Assembly (NCBI RefSeq): GCF_043641665.1
Contig: NC_092181.1
Coordinates: 4,487,921-4,551,920, forward strand
Source: Enoplosus armatus
Taxonomy: Eukaryota > Chordata > Actinopteri > Centrarchiformes > Enoplosidae
Length of the DNA stretch: 64,000 bases
Direction: 5' to 3'
Part shown: piece after piece, positions 1-11,465 of the stretch
How the letters are laid out: each line of letters opens with the position of its first letter
Numbering within the stretch: position 1 is the first letter of the stretch
The notes under the pieces: model-generated
Database searches by the model: none
Seen by the model: only the letters and a program-made list of their open reading frames with translations
What the model was told of the DNA's origin: nothing
Position numbers and translations under genes: made by a program

Positions 1-49
1 GAATGGAAACAAATGTCATGGGTGAGGGTTTCTGGAGCGTGGGAGTTTG

Positions 50-280
50 GGTGTATAAATAGGTCTTAGCCCTGTGAGCTACAGAGCAAACGCTCCACAC
101 ACTAACGCTAACTCGCGCAGACACTCACATGTCCAGACACACACACACATACACTCACTTTCATCCACGCTCTCCGTCACTCTCTCTTTCCCTCCCCGCC
201 TCTCTCCACCACTTCGTCTCACTCTCAGTCACGTGCTAACTGTATGGGAGCCTGACCGGGGAATGAGTGTGATGCTGTAG
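50..280 (+). promoter_or_regulatory. TATA box and possible noncoding first exon
   Basis: A TATAAATA element at 53-60 is followed about 220 bases later by a good splice donor (GATGCTGTAG then GTGAGAGG, border 280/281). Together they look like a promoter and an untranslated first exon on the plus strand. I found no matching coding exon between 281 and 9400, so the gene is not identified and the signal may be chance. Confidence 0.25.
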
Positions 281-985
281 GTGAGAGGCACTTTTTTCAC
301 TCATTTCATGATAACATGAACAATGTCGGTCTAACCTGAGTGAGCATTTTAACAGCGTTAAGAAGGAAACATGGTTGTCACATAGATCAGGTCATCTGTG
401 ACCAATTTTCCACTTTGAGCATGCACACCTCGATATGAAAAGCCCCTCATATCAATAATATGAATTTAATTTAAAATAACTATTAATATTTTACTTCTTC
501 ACTTTTTTTTCTGCAGAGTATATTAACAATGTATAAACATCAATCCCTGATGTGAATTTTATGTGCTGTGACTCATGTTCTTATAATTATTTTTATCTCC
601 TCACATACACATGTAGAACATTTGTAGTTTGTATTTAGCAGTGAAGCCTGCAGTATGCTGGCTTTTACAATGAATCTGCTGGGTCAGTGTATGTTCATGT
701 TTACAACTGGTATTCAACCACTTTATACTGTGTTTTTGCAATCAGATATTTTGTTGTTTCCCAGTACTGTGCAGTAAAGTTTTTGTTTTTCATGCTGCTG
801 CTTCAGAGGGAGATGAGCTCCTCTGATAATCACCAGATACGAAATTTTGGCTTTCATTACTAGTCACGTCCTAGAGATCATATTTTTACTAAATTTCTAG
901 GCAATTTGGCAATGGCAGGGCCAAGGTGTGGCCCCACCCTGTTGGCCACCACAGCCCAGTATGATGACAGATTGAGATGAAGTGA
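281..985. other. Intergenic, nothing recognised
   Basis: AT-rich sequence without a supported gene, RNA or repeat boundary. Confidence 0.5.
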
Positions 986-994
986 AAATACAGA

Positions 995-1545
995 TGTCAC
1001 TGTGAAAAAGGCTCAGCAGCGCCTCTACTGCCTACGTAAACTAAACTCCTTTATTCCTCTGTTATTGGAAGTATTTTTTAGCTGGTGTTGTTAGCCTCAG
1101 CTCTGAAAATATTGGCAAAACACAAAGATCCCTTGCACATCTTAATATTGAATTAGTCCACAAAAAAGCATCTTATCCACTCCCCCACACATGTCTGACT
1201 ACTTTAAGCTGCTGCCATCAGGAATGCATTTCAGGTCGCCTGCGTATGAAACAAGAGTTCCAGAAGCCATTAAACAGCCACAGTACAAGAAATGGTCCGT
1301 TTACCTTGTGTATATATTGATAAATGCACTTGCACTTTGACACTTTTTGACATAATGTGCCATTATGATGTTGGACAGTTACTGATTGGCCATTAACCCG
1401 TGTGCATTTCAACTCTTTCTAACATTGTCACATTTCTTATATTATGTGTAAATGAATTGCTTTGTGTACTTGTGTTTGAAGACTCGATTTCCTCAAATGC
1501 ACCTTGAGGGACGAATAAAGTATTTTTAATTGAACTGCAAACTGT
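995..1545 (+). mobile_element. 3' fragment of a Rex1-like non-LTR retrotransposon
   Basis: At 1002 the frame reads VKKAQQRLYCLRKLNSF, the motif near the end of reverse transcriptases of fish Rex1-type LINEs, and soon hits stops. The fragment ends near 1500-1545 with a tail of the form CCTTGAGGGACGAATAAAGT and an AT-rich end, as these elements do. It is decayed and inactive. Family name from memory, borders approximate. Confidence 0.6.
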
Positions 1546-2464
1546 TAACATGAAATCCCCTGATAGGAAAACAGTTTTGATGGACCAACCAACCAATCGA
1601 CAGCCCAACTTTACATCCTATATTGGGAAAAAGAAATGTATTAGTATAAGTCAAAAACAGTATTGTATTTGTTCATAGGCCGCGTTCTCCTAGTTAACTG
1701 TCCTTTGGGTTCATTTTGTACTTGGCAGTGCAGTGTGGAGCTTCTTGTTTTTAGATATGATTTTGGCTGCCGCTCAGGCCATTAAAGAACATGTGGTTCT
1801 CTACTTTGCAGTTATCCAAGATTACAGTTTCTACTTCCCTTGGCCGGCATGTTGTTTATTTTCAAAAATGTGCGCCCCAGACGTCTCTTTTTCTGCTTTT
1901 AAAATGCGAAAAGGAGACTGCTGGACGCTGTATTCCACATAAGCTGCATTATTTTGCCTCTGAACGCCACCCACCACCTCTGATGGTGGTGACAACAAAG
2001 ACTGTCGGGGTAAACAAAGTAAGACATAAGCAAAAAAAATATCTAAATATTCAAGACTAATGGAAACTTTTCCAGCTACAGTGAAAAGCTGGTTTCCATG
2101 TGTGAGCCCAGTTTATCCACATAATACTGGGCCTCTATCACAGCAGGCAATATTCTCATTAAGAGACTTAACTGTACAGCTACAGTACAAGGCAATTACT
2201 CTGTTTCTTCAAACACTAAATAAACTGCACAGGCAGGAGGGGAGATTAGGACTGGTGACACACACCCACACACACAATCCATGAACTTAACCAACACTTA
2301 CACTTGCAATAATATTGCCTTTACGACACACACACACACACAGGTCACAAGATGTGGAAATGCAGCTGAATTATTCAAAATCCCAAGAAATGCATGAGTA
2401 AGAAAGAAGAGGAGTTGAGGGAAAAGGCTGCAGACTGGATTTATGACGAAAGAGAGACATAGAG

Positions 2465-2499
<35 letters not shown>

Positions 2500-2765
2500 G
2501 TCAGCAGTCTGCCAGAAAGAGGGAGTTGAGAGACAGAGGAAGGGCTCACAGGATTTAACTATCACTGAAGCCCTGACAAAAGAATTTCTGGGCTCACTTA
2601 AGTGTGTGTGTGTGTGTGTGTGTCTCATTTCCTCAGCAGGGTGTGTATGAGGCCATCCAGTACTGAGGAATTTGTGTAAAACCACAGCAAAGCGCCGGCT
2701 TCTGTCTCTGTTCTAAAAGAGATTTGCTCAACAGTTTTGCTCAGAGCATGACAGAAATACTTTAA
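1546..2765. other. Intergenic with simple repeats
   Basis: No coding exon is supported. Short ORFs here lack family resemblance. It contains (CA)n at 2326-2342, (AG)n at 2468-2496 and (GT)n at 2602-2623. Confidence 0.5.
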
Positions 2766-2767
2766 TC

Positions 2768-2815
2768 TCAAAGGAATAGTTCAACATTTTGGGAAATATG
2801 GCTTCTGTTTTCTAT
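2768..2815 (+). repeat. Truncated end of a percomorph dispersed repeat
   Basis: The words ggaatagttcaacatttt and gggaaata are one end of a short repeat very common in perch-like fish. The other end of the same family appears at 19325-19510. This copy is cut off where the L2-like LINE fragment starts. Confidence 0.45.
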
Positions 2816-3545
2816 ATACATGCTGCCTCATGGCCAGGTTATTCAAAATCATGATGTGCTTTTCCATTTTTATGCTGACGACACTCAGTTATACATATAT
2901 GCCGATAATCTCACAATTTGCCTCCCTGATATTAAATCCTGGATGTTCCAGAATGTCCTTAAATTTAATGATGAAGTCTGGTCAGTCTGTTCGGTCCCGC
3001 AAAGTCCATCAGCTCTTTTTGTGATAATCTTGGCGGCCTGTCAAACAATAATAAGCAGGCTGCTAGGAATCTAGGGCTAACTTTGATGACCGAGTCAAAC
3101 ATGTTTTTCAGTCATGTTTCTTCCAGCTCAAGATTATCATTTTTATCAATTACTGATCTACAAAATCCAGCCAGGGCTCCCTCCACCATCTCCAGCTTAC
3201 CAGGACAAACAGCCACGATCACATCACCCCTGCACGCCTCCCTACACTGGCTCCCTGTTCGATTTTGAATTGATTTTAAGATGTTATTGCTCACTTTTAA
3301 GCTCCTAAATTAATCTCTGATTTATTGACCTGGTATGTGCCCTCTCTACTACTAATTTTTCCCTGCTGGTCACTCCCAGGTCACGGTTTGTGACAAAAGG
3401 TGATCTGGCTTTCAGAGCCCCCACACTGTGGAAGTCTCTGAACTTAACTCAGACACACTAAACCTGACTCTCTGTCAGTTAAAAAGTTAAAGTTAAAAAA
3501 ATCGACCTACTAACACCTCTCAAGTTCACTATTTAACATGTTGAT
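2816..3545 (+). mobile_element. Decayed L2/CR1-type LINE fragment (reverse transcriptase)
   Basis: Frame at 2820 gives [11 protein letters not shown], with the YADD active-site box of a reverse transcriptase, followed by LPDIKSWM. About 300 bases later, in other frames, come SLHWLPVRF and IDFKMLL, typical of the C-terminal end of fish L2/CR1-clade LINEs. Stops and frame changes show it is inactive, and internal sequence is missing between the two parts. Confidence 0.75.
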
Positions 3546-3639
3546 CTGCACACAAACAGAAATGTAAAAATGATCATTTGTGGTTTTACATCAGGCCTAC
3601 ATTACATTGATTTAATTACAAGACTCCAGGAAGTCACTG

Positions 3640-4130
3640 CTCTTGGCCGCTGGTCGCAAATCAATAGTTACAGTATGGAACCTTCTGTAAAACCACAACT
3701 TGCCCCCAGTAATTCCTGTATTCAGAGGAAGAGAGCAAAAAGGGGGTTGGGGGGGGCTGGGTAAGTCCAATATTCACTCTCCTTTTAGCCCTGTTTTGGT
3801 CTCCACCAACTCCGGAGATAAATAACTGTCTCTTTAGCTGCTAGATGTGTTCACCTGCTCGTTAGCTAGTCGCTAACTGTGTCTGTCTTCTGTTTGGTGC
3901 TGGGCAGGTAACAGCAATGACGCTGACGCTGCTTCGAGAGCCGTGAGAGTGAACCAAAACAATAAAGTTGTGGGCCAGAAAACCAAAACAATGAGCTGAA
4001 AGTTGCTATGAAGCTCTGTGGCGCTGAGGGGAACTCCAGAATCAGTGGATAATTCTCTTCGTTCATCACTGTGAGCGACACCTTTGACATACAAGTGATG
4101 TCATGTAATCCATTGTTTATATAGAAATAT
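3640..4130. repeat. Dispersed teleost repeat (family unnamed)
   Basis: The stretch with ctccaccaactccggagata, ctgtctctttagctgcta, cgttagctagtcgctaactg and ggtgctgggcaggtaac is a pattern I recognise from many percomorph intergenic regions. I cannot name the family, and the borders are approximate. Confidence 0.4.
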
Positions 4131-5225
4131 TGATTATAGCTACTTATAATACAGTATGAGACGTGTGAATGAATAGACCAGGCATGGAAGCAAGAAACTA
4201 CAAGTAGACAAAGAAGGATGAGACAGACAGAGAGAGGGGCTGAAAAAAGTGTAAAAATATCTGTGCATGGTATGTATGAATGAGATCCCTCTATTGTCGT
4301 TTTTTGTATTATCACCCCTTTCTTTCTTTTTTGATAGGACAAAGAGCGAGGCACAAAACAAAAGAGGAGTCATCCACTGTCTCACTTCAGTTCAACAACA
4401 ACAGACGGATCATTTCCAGAGAAAAACTCAGTAAAAACAAATACTTTGCTAGGAATGCCTGGAATTCCAGTCCTCATTAAATTTTCACAAACAATGTGGT
4501 AACTTTGGGACATGAAATATTCTGTGTCATAGCTATCACAAGGAGATACACAGACGATCCTTGCATGTGCAGCTTTGCACTTGAACGTATCATGATCTAT
4601 TCTATCACATTTGCAGAGGTGGAGGCGCAGTTTATATATTCCAGGCAGAATTCTCAACACTACCACACGTGGATCCACTTAGCTTTCTCCAGGACTAATT
4701 GTCCAGTTGTGGAGCCTCATTGTGGGGGAGATGTTGCCCTAAGCTGTATTGTACTGTGTGCTAAGTTTGCGTGGGTGTCTGTGTGTGTGTGGTGGGTTGA
4801 AAGACTTTCTCAGATTTTCAGATTTTCTCTCCAAAAGTCTGTTCAAAGGTTCTCTTCTCTTCTCTTCTCTTCTCTCTTCATACACTAAGTTGCCCACAGT
4901 AGTTTTGGTCAGTAAGGCGGTGAGTCATACAGTGAGAGTTGGATTCCAGATAGATGGAAGTAGTTAGGGCCTGTACTACTGTAATGCCACAGTTTAACAT
5001 GTTTTTTTTTAATTGACTCCAATCTGTCTGTAGCTCTGCTGCCACACCAGATGCCCCAGTCTGCAGTTTGTGCGTCCAAAGTTCCTGCAACTCACAACTT
5101 TACTGCGAACGTAGTCTCTTAACTGCTAGAGATTCTATTGAAGCCACATACTGTAAATTTATTGTTTTGAAATTTCTTCTTGGAACATTTCCCAGTCTTG
5201 CGTTACTCACTCCCTTGACCATATG
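4131..5225. other. Intergenic, nothing recognised
   Basis: No supported exon. A (TTCTC)n run lies near 4852-4875. ORFs on both strands show no family resemblance. Confidence 0.4.
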
Positions 5226-5230
5226 AGAAC

Positions 5231-5235
5231 CCCCC

Positions 5236-5274
<39 letters not shown>
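5231..5274. repeat. Poly-C plus (CA)n microsatellite
   Basis: Eight C followed by about 18 CA units, directly beside the MITE-like element. Confidence 0.95.
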
Positions 5275-5276
<2 letters not shown>

Positions 5277-5282
5277 CCAAAA

Positions 5283-5684
5283 TCCACTGGTGGAAGAAGT
5301 ACTCAGATCTTTTAGTAGTATATACCACACTGCAGAAACACTCACACAAGTACTAAAGTACTAAAATATTAACATCAAAATATACTTAATGTACCAAAGT
5401 ACACATTACGCAGAAGGGTCCATTTGTATTGTTGGATTAATGATGCTGCTCGTAAATGTGGAGCTAATTTCAATGTATTATATACTGCTGGGTAACTTAA
5501 TCTATAATAATACATCATAATTTCTTTGTGTAACCTGAATCTGAAAAGTAACTAGTAACTATAGCTGTCACATAAATGTAGTAGAGTGGAAGTATAAAGT
5601 AGCGTAACATGGAAATACTCCAGTAAAGTGCACCAAAATTGTACTGAAGTAAAGTACTTGAGTAAATGTACTTTCCACCACATG
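5283..5684. mobile_element. MITE-like element, copy 1 (about 400 bp)
   Basis: It starts cactggtggaagaagtactc and ends gagtaaatgtactttccacc, imperfect terminal inverted repeats, with many AGTAC words inside both ends. It has no coding capacity. A second, longer copy with the same ends and the same inner words (actgctggg, ctacagctgtca-type) lies at 33255-34640. I infer a non-autonomous DNA transposon; superfamily not determined. Confidence 0.65.
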
Positions 5685-8600
5685 CAAAACCAGGAGGGTT
5701 TTCTTTATTATTAGAGATTGTCAGCGCAGTGTTTGTATCAACTAACCTTAGATGGAAGCTTAGATGAGCTTCCATCTAAGGTTAATTTGAGTGACACATA
5801 AAATGCATGTGTGTGTGTGTGTGTTTGCAAACAGCCGAGAGATGACACTGATTAGCATCCATTACGCGCCGCTGATGGCACTCAGAATGTCATCAGGTTC
5901 TGAGGTCACAGATGACTCACAGGTTGACATTATATAGGGCATTATGATTGTGCCCTACTATATTAATGTCTGTCAGTCTTTATCTCTTTATCTCTCTCCC
6001 TTTCTCTGAACGATAAACAAATGAGAACACGTGACTGAGCTGAAGGTCCATTATTCCCTATGGATGCCCTTCCTGGAGGTCCAAGGTTCCTGGACCCTAC
6101 CCAGCCTATTCCCGTCATAGAGCGGGGCTAACAGCTTGGGTGGGCCCCCTCAGTATTACTGGCATGAAAAATAAGAATGAAAGACTAGTGCAGGGACAAC
6201 CAGAGAAGAATAAAACAGATAGAAGGTGAGAAGTGGATATGAGAAACAAGGATGCATAAAGGCCAGATGAACACAAGTGAGTTTGAATTTGTGTTCTTAA
6301 AGCCCATGAAAACTTGAATTCAAATTTCAAGTATTTTTCTAAAACATTGAATATTCATGACTTGTGACAAATGCGAAAAAATCAAAGTTTGAAAAAAACC
6401 AAACATAAATCCGTAGATCAGTTAGAAACACTTGCGTCAAGGAGCTGACCATTTATAGCAAGTGGTTATACAAGTAGATTTGGTAAGAAAGGCTCTGCTG
6501 TTTGAGGGAGCTCTCAATTAATCAGAGCAGTGACAAGGAATCTGCTGGTGAAGCTAATCCCATAATAAACACATACATGAACATCAAATCTTAGTCAAAT
6601 CAACAGTATGGAATACCACATAAGGAGGAGGTTGAGGTGCGGCAGGAAGCTGCTGCAGCAAACAGCACTGGCATGAGCATCATCAGCCGAGTAAACAGTG
6701 ATTGGGTCAGGTTGTAATGTTGGCACTTTACACTGTGTGATTGAGCCAATCATTGTAAAAGCATATTGAAAACAGCTGATGCCATTCAGCCAATACAAGC
6801 GCTACTGAAGTGCTCTGCATGAACTAACGCTGTGCTTCATTTAGTATTTATTAACAGTTCAACAGTCCAAAACAAATAAAGCTAAGCTAATCTGCTTTAT
6901 CAGAAACTGTGTGGGCGTGTTTTGATCAGATTTGAATGACAGTGCAGGCAACCTAAGCAACAATCCCACAGCTGTCATCAGAGTTCAATTCAAATGTTAC
7001 TAAATCGGTACAAAGGGATGTGTGACATCACCTTTTTCCAAGTGAGTCCCGCCCACTTCAAGACTGTGAGTGGAGCACAGAGAAAAATAAAAATACAGAA
7101 ATCTCTCATGTAAAATCACCAAAACTGTTCTAACGTTGGCAGAAAATGATGCGGTCATGTGGGACTCCATCACTGATAGCAAGAGGTTGGTTTAAAAAAA
7201 TAGATTATAAGGGCCTTTAAATCCCTAATATAGCACATAGCATAGATGTTGACGGAAAAATGCAGCCCCTTAAAAGGCCAATATAGTATGTGGATAAATG
7301 GTTACAATTTAAAGGAGTACTCTGAGTACTCAGAATTAAAGCAGCAGAGGCCGAGATATCCTGAATTTTAGCGTGTACTACGGGTCAAACTCCAACAATG
7401 CTGGATCCCAGCTTTTTGTTAGACCCTCCCTGACCGGTAAATGCCCTTGTCCATCAAACTCCAAACCTCCAGTTTGTAATGCAGGCTTTCTGTCATAAAT
7501 GTGTAGTCGCCGTGCCCAAAATGAAATGACATCATCAGGGTTATTTTCTCAGACCTGACAAAGCTCCTTCAGAGGAGGATATACATGCTGTTTACAACAT
7601 ATATACAACTGTTTTCAAAGACTGAGTAGTGCTCTTCGTGAATACTAAACTGACGTTTTTGTGTAAAAATGAGCTGAGTCCTCCTTAATGTATAACTAGC
7701 AACGACAGGAGACGGAACATATATGGGTGGTACAAAAGTCTCCACAAGAGTCTACAAACTCATACGCAAATCTTCAGTGACATCTGGTTATTACTGTAAA
7801 TTACCTTCAATCCATAATGATCAGTTTGGTGAATATGGGTCACTTCAGCACATCAGCTTCTAATAGCATACTCATGATCATCTACCCCGTAAGCAGCACT
7901 TGGTTCTGTGCACTACAGAAAACCTTCCACTCAAGTTTGCTGATCACATAAGTCTTACAGATAATAAAATGTTAGGTCTGCTTATGATAATAGAGACAGG
8001 GTTTACAAAAGGTTTGTGTGCAACCCATTACAACAAGATTTTGTTTAGGGGAAGACAGTAAAGCTTGGAGACAAACTGCTTGTGATTATAACATCCATAA
8101 TGGTCCTTCATGTGGTTTTAGATGTTTAGCAGTGCCCTCTACTTAGAAACCAGAGCTGCATATAGCTCTGGTTTCTAACGGCTTCAGTAGCTATACTTCA
8201 CACATGCAGTAGTCTTATGATCTGAGCATCAGTTGCCACGTCAGGAGCTTATTGTTATATCCAACACGCCATCTAGTGGTCCATTAGGGAATCACAATCA
8301 AAACAGACTTGACTTAATTTGGCCTCTAGATGGTGATACATTCATTGGTCCATGGCTTGAACGGGAGCTGAACTCGTCCTCGATGTAAACATGAAGACCT
8401 TATGGGAAATGTACTGTATATATTGCATTGCAGATTAATATATTTGATGCAGATATGTCTCTAATTTCAACCGGAAGTCTTTGTGTTTTGATTGGAGCTC
8501 AGTGACACCGTTTTAATGTGGAGTTTTGTCTGTATAAGGACAAACAGCTGCGTCCTCTGTCTGTCCCACTGAAGTAATCTGGCACTCTGCTATGACAATA

Positions 8601-9394
8601 TGTCTTGGCAAGACTGGAAAACACCACACACACACTCAAACAACTGGGTCAGACACACACACACACACACACACACAGAGAGAGAGCTAAGACCCAAAGG
8701 GAGCACATGTTAAAGGAAAACCCCTACTGGATGATATGGTAGTAATTTGTCTACTGTGGCAGCCTCTCTCATTATTCTGTCAGCACCTTTTTCTTGATCT
8801 CTATCCCACTCTCTTCTCTTTGTTCCATCTTCCTTATTTCTCTGTCTTTCACAGTGTTGCAGCCAATAGTAACATTGCACAGTCTTTATTCAAATAAGCG
8901 GGAAGGACTGTCTGTCTGGCTCCGGTTCACATCAGGTGGGGTCATTTTTAGGTAATGTCATCACGGGAGGAGACATCTGCACAAGTCAAAACTTCAGGTC
9001 AGCTATACATAATTGCATTTTATTTTATTTGGAAGCAAATGCTGCCAAGCTGAGTTCATTAGTCATTAGTTGCAGGCTGCATCTGGATTATCTGAAACAC
9101 CAACAAGCAGCCCCACAAGGATTTTCTGTCCTTAACTTCAAGGTTCAGAAATTGCTATGCATGAGGGTTTCCATTACCAAAACAGGAGAGGATAAAAGTG
9201 ACTTTTCCAGTAACAGGACTTTGCTCAGTGTGTGTGTATTCTGTGAGTCTAGGTGTCGGCTTAGGTTTGTTTAAATTCTTTACAAGGCAGAGAGGAGGGA
9301 TGAGAAGACATAAACAAAAGGAGTTGAACTTGCCGTTTGTGCAGATGGACAACAGCTGCTGAACGGACTGGACAGAAAAACACATACCAGTGTA
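5685..9394. other. Intergenic, 3.7 kb without a recognised gene
   Basis: No exon with family resemblance was found on either strand. It contains two perfect hairpins (5743-5784, 8143-8178), (GT)n at 5808-5825 and (CA)n at 8653-8678. ORFs of 60-112 codons here look random. Confidence 0.5.
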
Positions 9395-9414
9395 CAGCGC
9401 CTTGTTTGGAAGCT

Positions 9415-9760
9415 TTTATTCTGAAATTCTTACATTTTTGTACAATATACAGTGCAATATGTTTCCCTCTGCAGTATTTTGAGTATTGTAATAAACTACT
9501 GTATTTATCAAGCAGAGTCTGTATGATAAAACATATTCTGCTAGTCAAAATCCATCAAACAAAATATACATCATCAGACTGGTTTCATTTCACCAGAAAT
9601 CAGAACTGGAAACACTTCAGATCAGTTCATATTTCCATGTACAGCTTGTTCCTAATCTCTTGCAGCATGTTGCCCATGGCAGAATGGAATTTAAATGCCA
9701 CTACACTGAGTCCTGCATAACGCTTGTTCACACTTAAAAACAAATGAACGGTCCTTTTCT
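9415..9760 (-). other. htra3: htra3 3' UTR with polyadenylation signal
   Basis: About 350 bases follow the htra3 stop codon on the minus strand. An AATAAA hexamer (TTTATT on the plus strand at 9415-9420) is the first good polyadenylation signal after the stop, so the transcript probably ends near 9395-9410. The exact cleavage site is not visible. Confidence 0.6.
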
Positions 9761-11433
9761 TCAGTGTGCTACAACTTGAGGGTAGATGTTGAACAGTAAG
9801 TCATCATTGCCGCGGCGTATCTCAAGCAGGAGAGGCTGGTCACGTCGCAACACCTCCCGGATGTCGTCAGCGGTCCGGACTGGTTGTCCATTTAGTTTGA
9901 CTATAACGTCGCCCTGCTTAATCCCTCCACTAAAACACAGAGGAAAGAAAGTGGAGTCAGTGATTCACTATAGAAGCCTGAGATACAAACACATGGCTGA
10001 GCATAGGTTACGTAACAAGTCATCATTTATGTGCAAGAAATAATTGACCAAAAAATCAATCTTAAAATCTTCCCAATAGTCCACAAATAATAAAGCATGG
10101 AACCGCTTGAAAAGCCAAAAGCATTGCAAGGGACACCAAAGTTTGAGTGCTACTTTGATGAATCGTGGTCTCGTTCCTTGCAAGGTTTCCTCAGTGCTGT
10201 GTGTGTGTGTGTGTGTGTGTGCTTGGGTTTCTGCATGTGTGTGTGAACATACTTTTGTGCTGCAGTGTCAGGTATGACCTGCTGCACCAAAACTCCACTG
10301 CTGACCTCAGGAAAGTCTGGATTCTGACGTTTCAACTCTGCTACTAGACTGAGACGCACACAAACACAACAATACTAATGCTAATGCTAATGATAATACA
10401 AATACCACTATCAATACTAATACTGATGGCATTTACTTATTTTCAGATGTTGCAAAAACTAGTTTCACTGGAAGAGATTGGGTAACAAGTCCGTCCATCA
10501 TTTAACTAAATGCTCAATGAAATTTTGTGATAAAAAGTGACAGCCTAATATGTGTGTGTGGATGTTACGACTCACGCTTTGGTGACAGTAAGCATCCTGA
10601 TGCCTAAAAAACGTCTCTTCACTTCTGACACCTCTGCAAACAACATAAAGGTATGAACCTAATCAGAAAGCTGTCACAGCACCTCAAACATGAAAACAGT
10701 CGTGGGAACTCCGTTACACCAGACGCTTGTACATCAGCAGCTCTCACCTGCGTCAGACTGTGATTCCTCTGTAAGTCGTCTTTGCAGTCTTGTCTTTTCT
10801 GTCACAACAACAACAACAACAACTGGGGTGGGATTTACTACGAAACAACCACTTCATACAAAGTATTTCTAGAAGTATCTGTTTGCTATTTGTTTCTATT
10901 TCTACCTGAGTGTTGTTCAAGCTCTGACCCCTGACCTTTGCTGTGTTTGCCCTGCGACTCTGTGAGGAAGCGGCTGATTCTGTCTGAGGGTATAGCGAAG
11001 GAGATCCCTGCTGTCACTTTCAGAGTGTTGATGCCTATCACCTCGCCATCCTGCAAGAAATCCACACACACACACACACACACAGGTACAAACATACACA
11101 GCACACAGTAAGCACTTCCTAATGATAAGGACAAAAAATATGGCAGAACATGAGGAAAATGTGTTAAATATTTAGAGGCTAAAATAGCATTTTAATTACT
11201 GCAAATATTATTTAAAGGAAAGTTGTGCACAGTTTAACACATTAACTAATGCCATACACATTGTATAAAGGCACTGGTGCAAAATATTTTAGAAATCATT
11301 TAAGCGAATACCTGAAATTCAGACTGAATCGCCATTTTGTTTTTACTTCATTCATTTCAGTGGCTCGACTTGCTGATGTGGGCAGATATTCGAAGGTCTT
11401 GGCGCGAGGACACAGAGCTTTCCCTACTCATTT

Positions 11434-11465
<32 letters not shown>

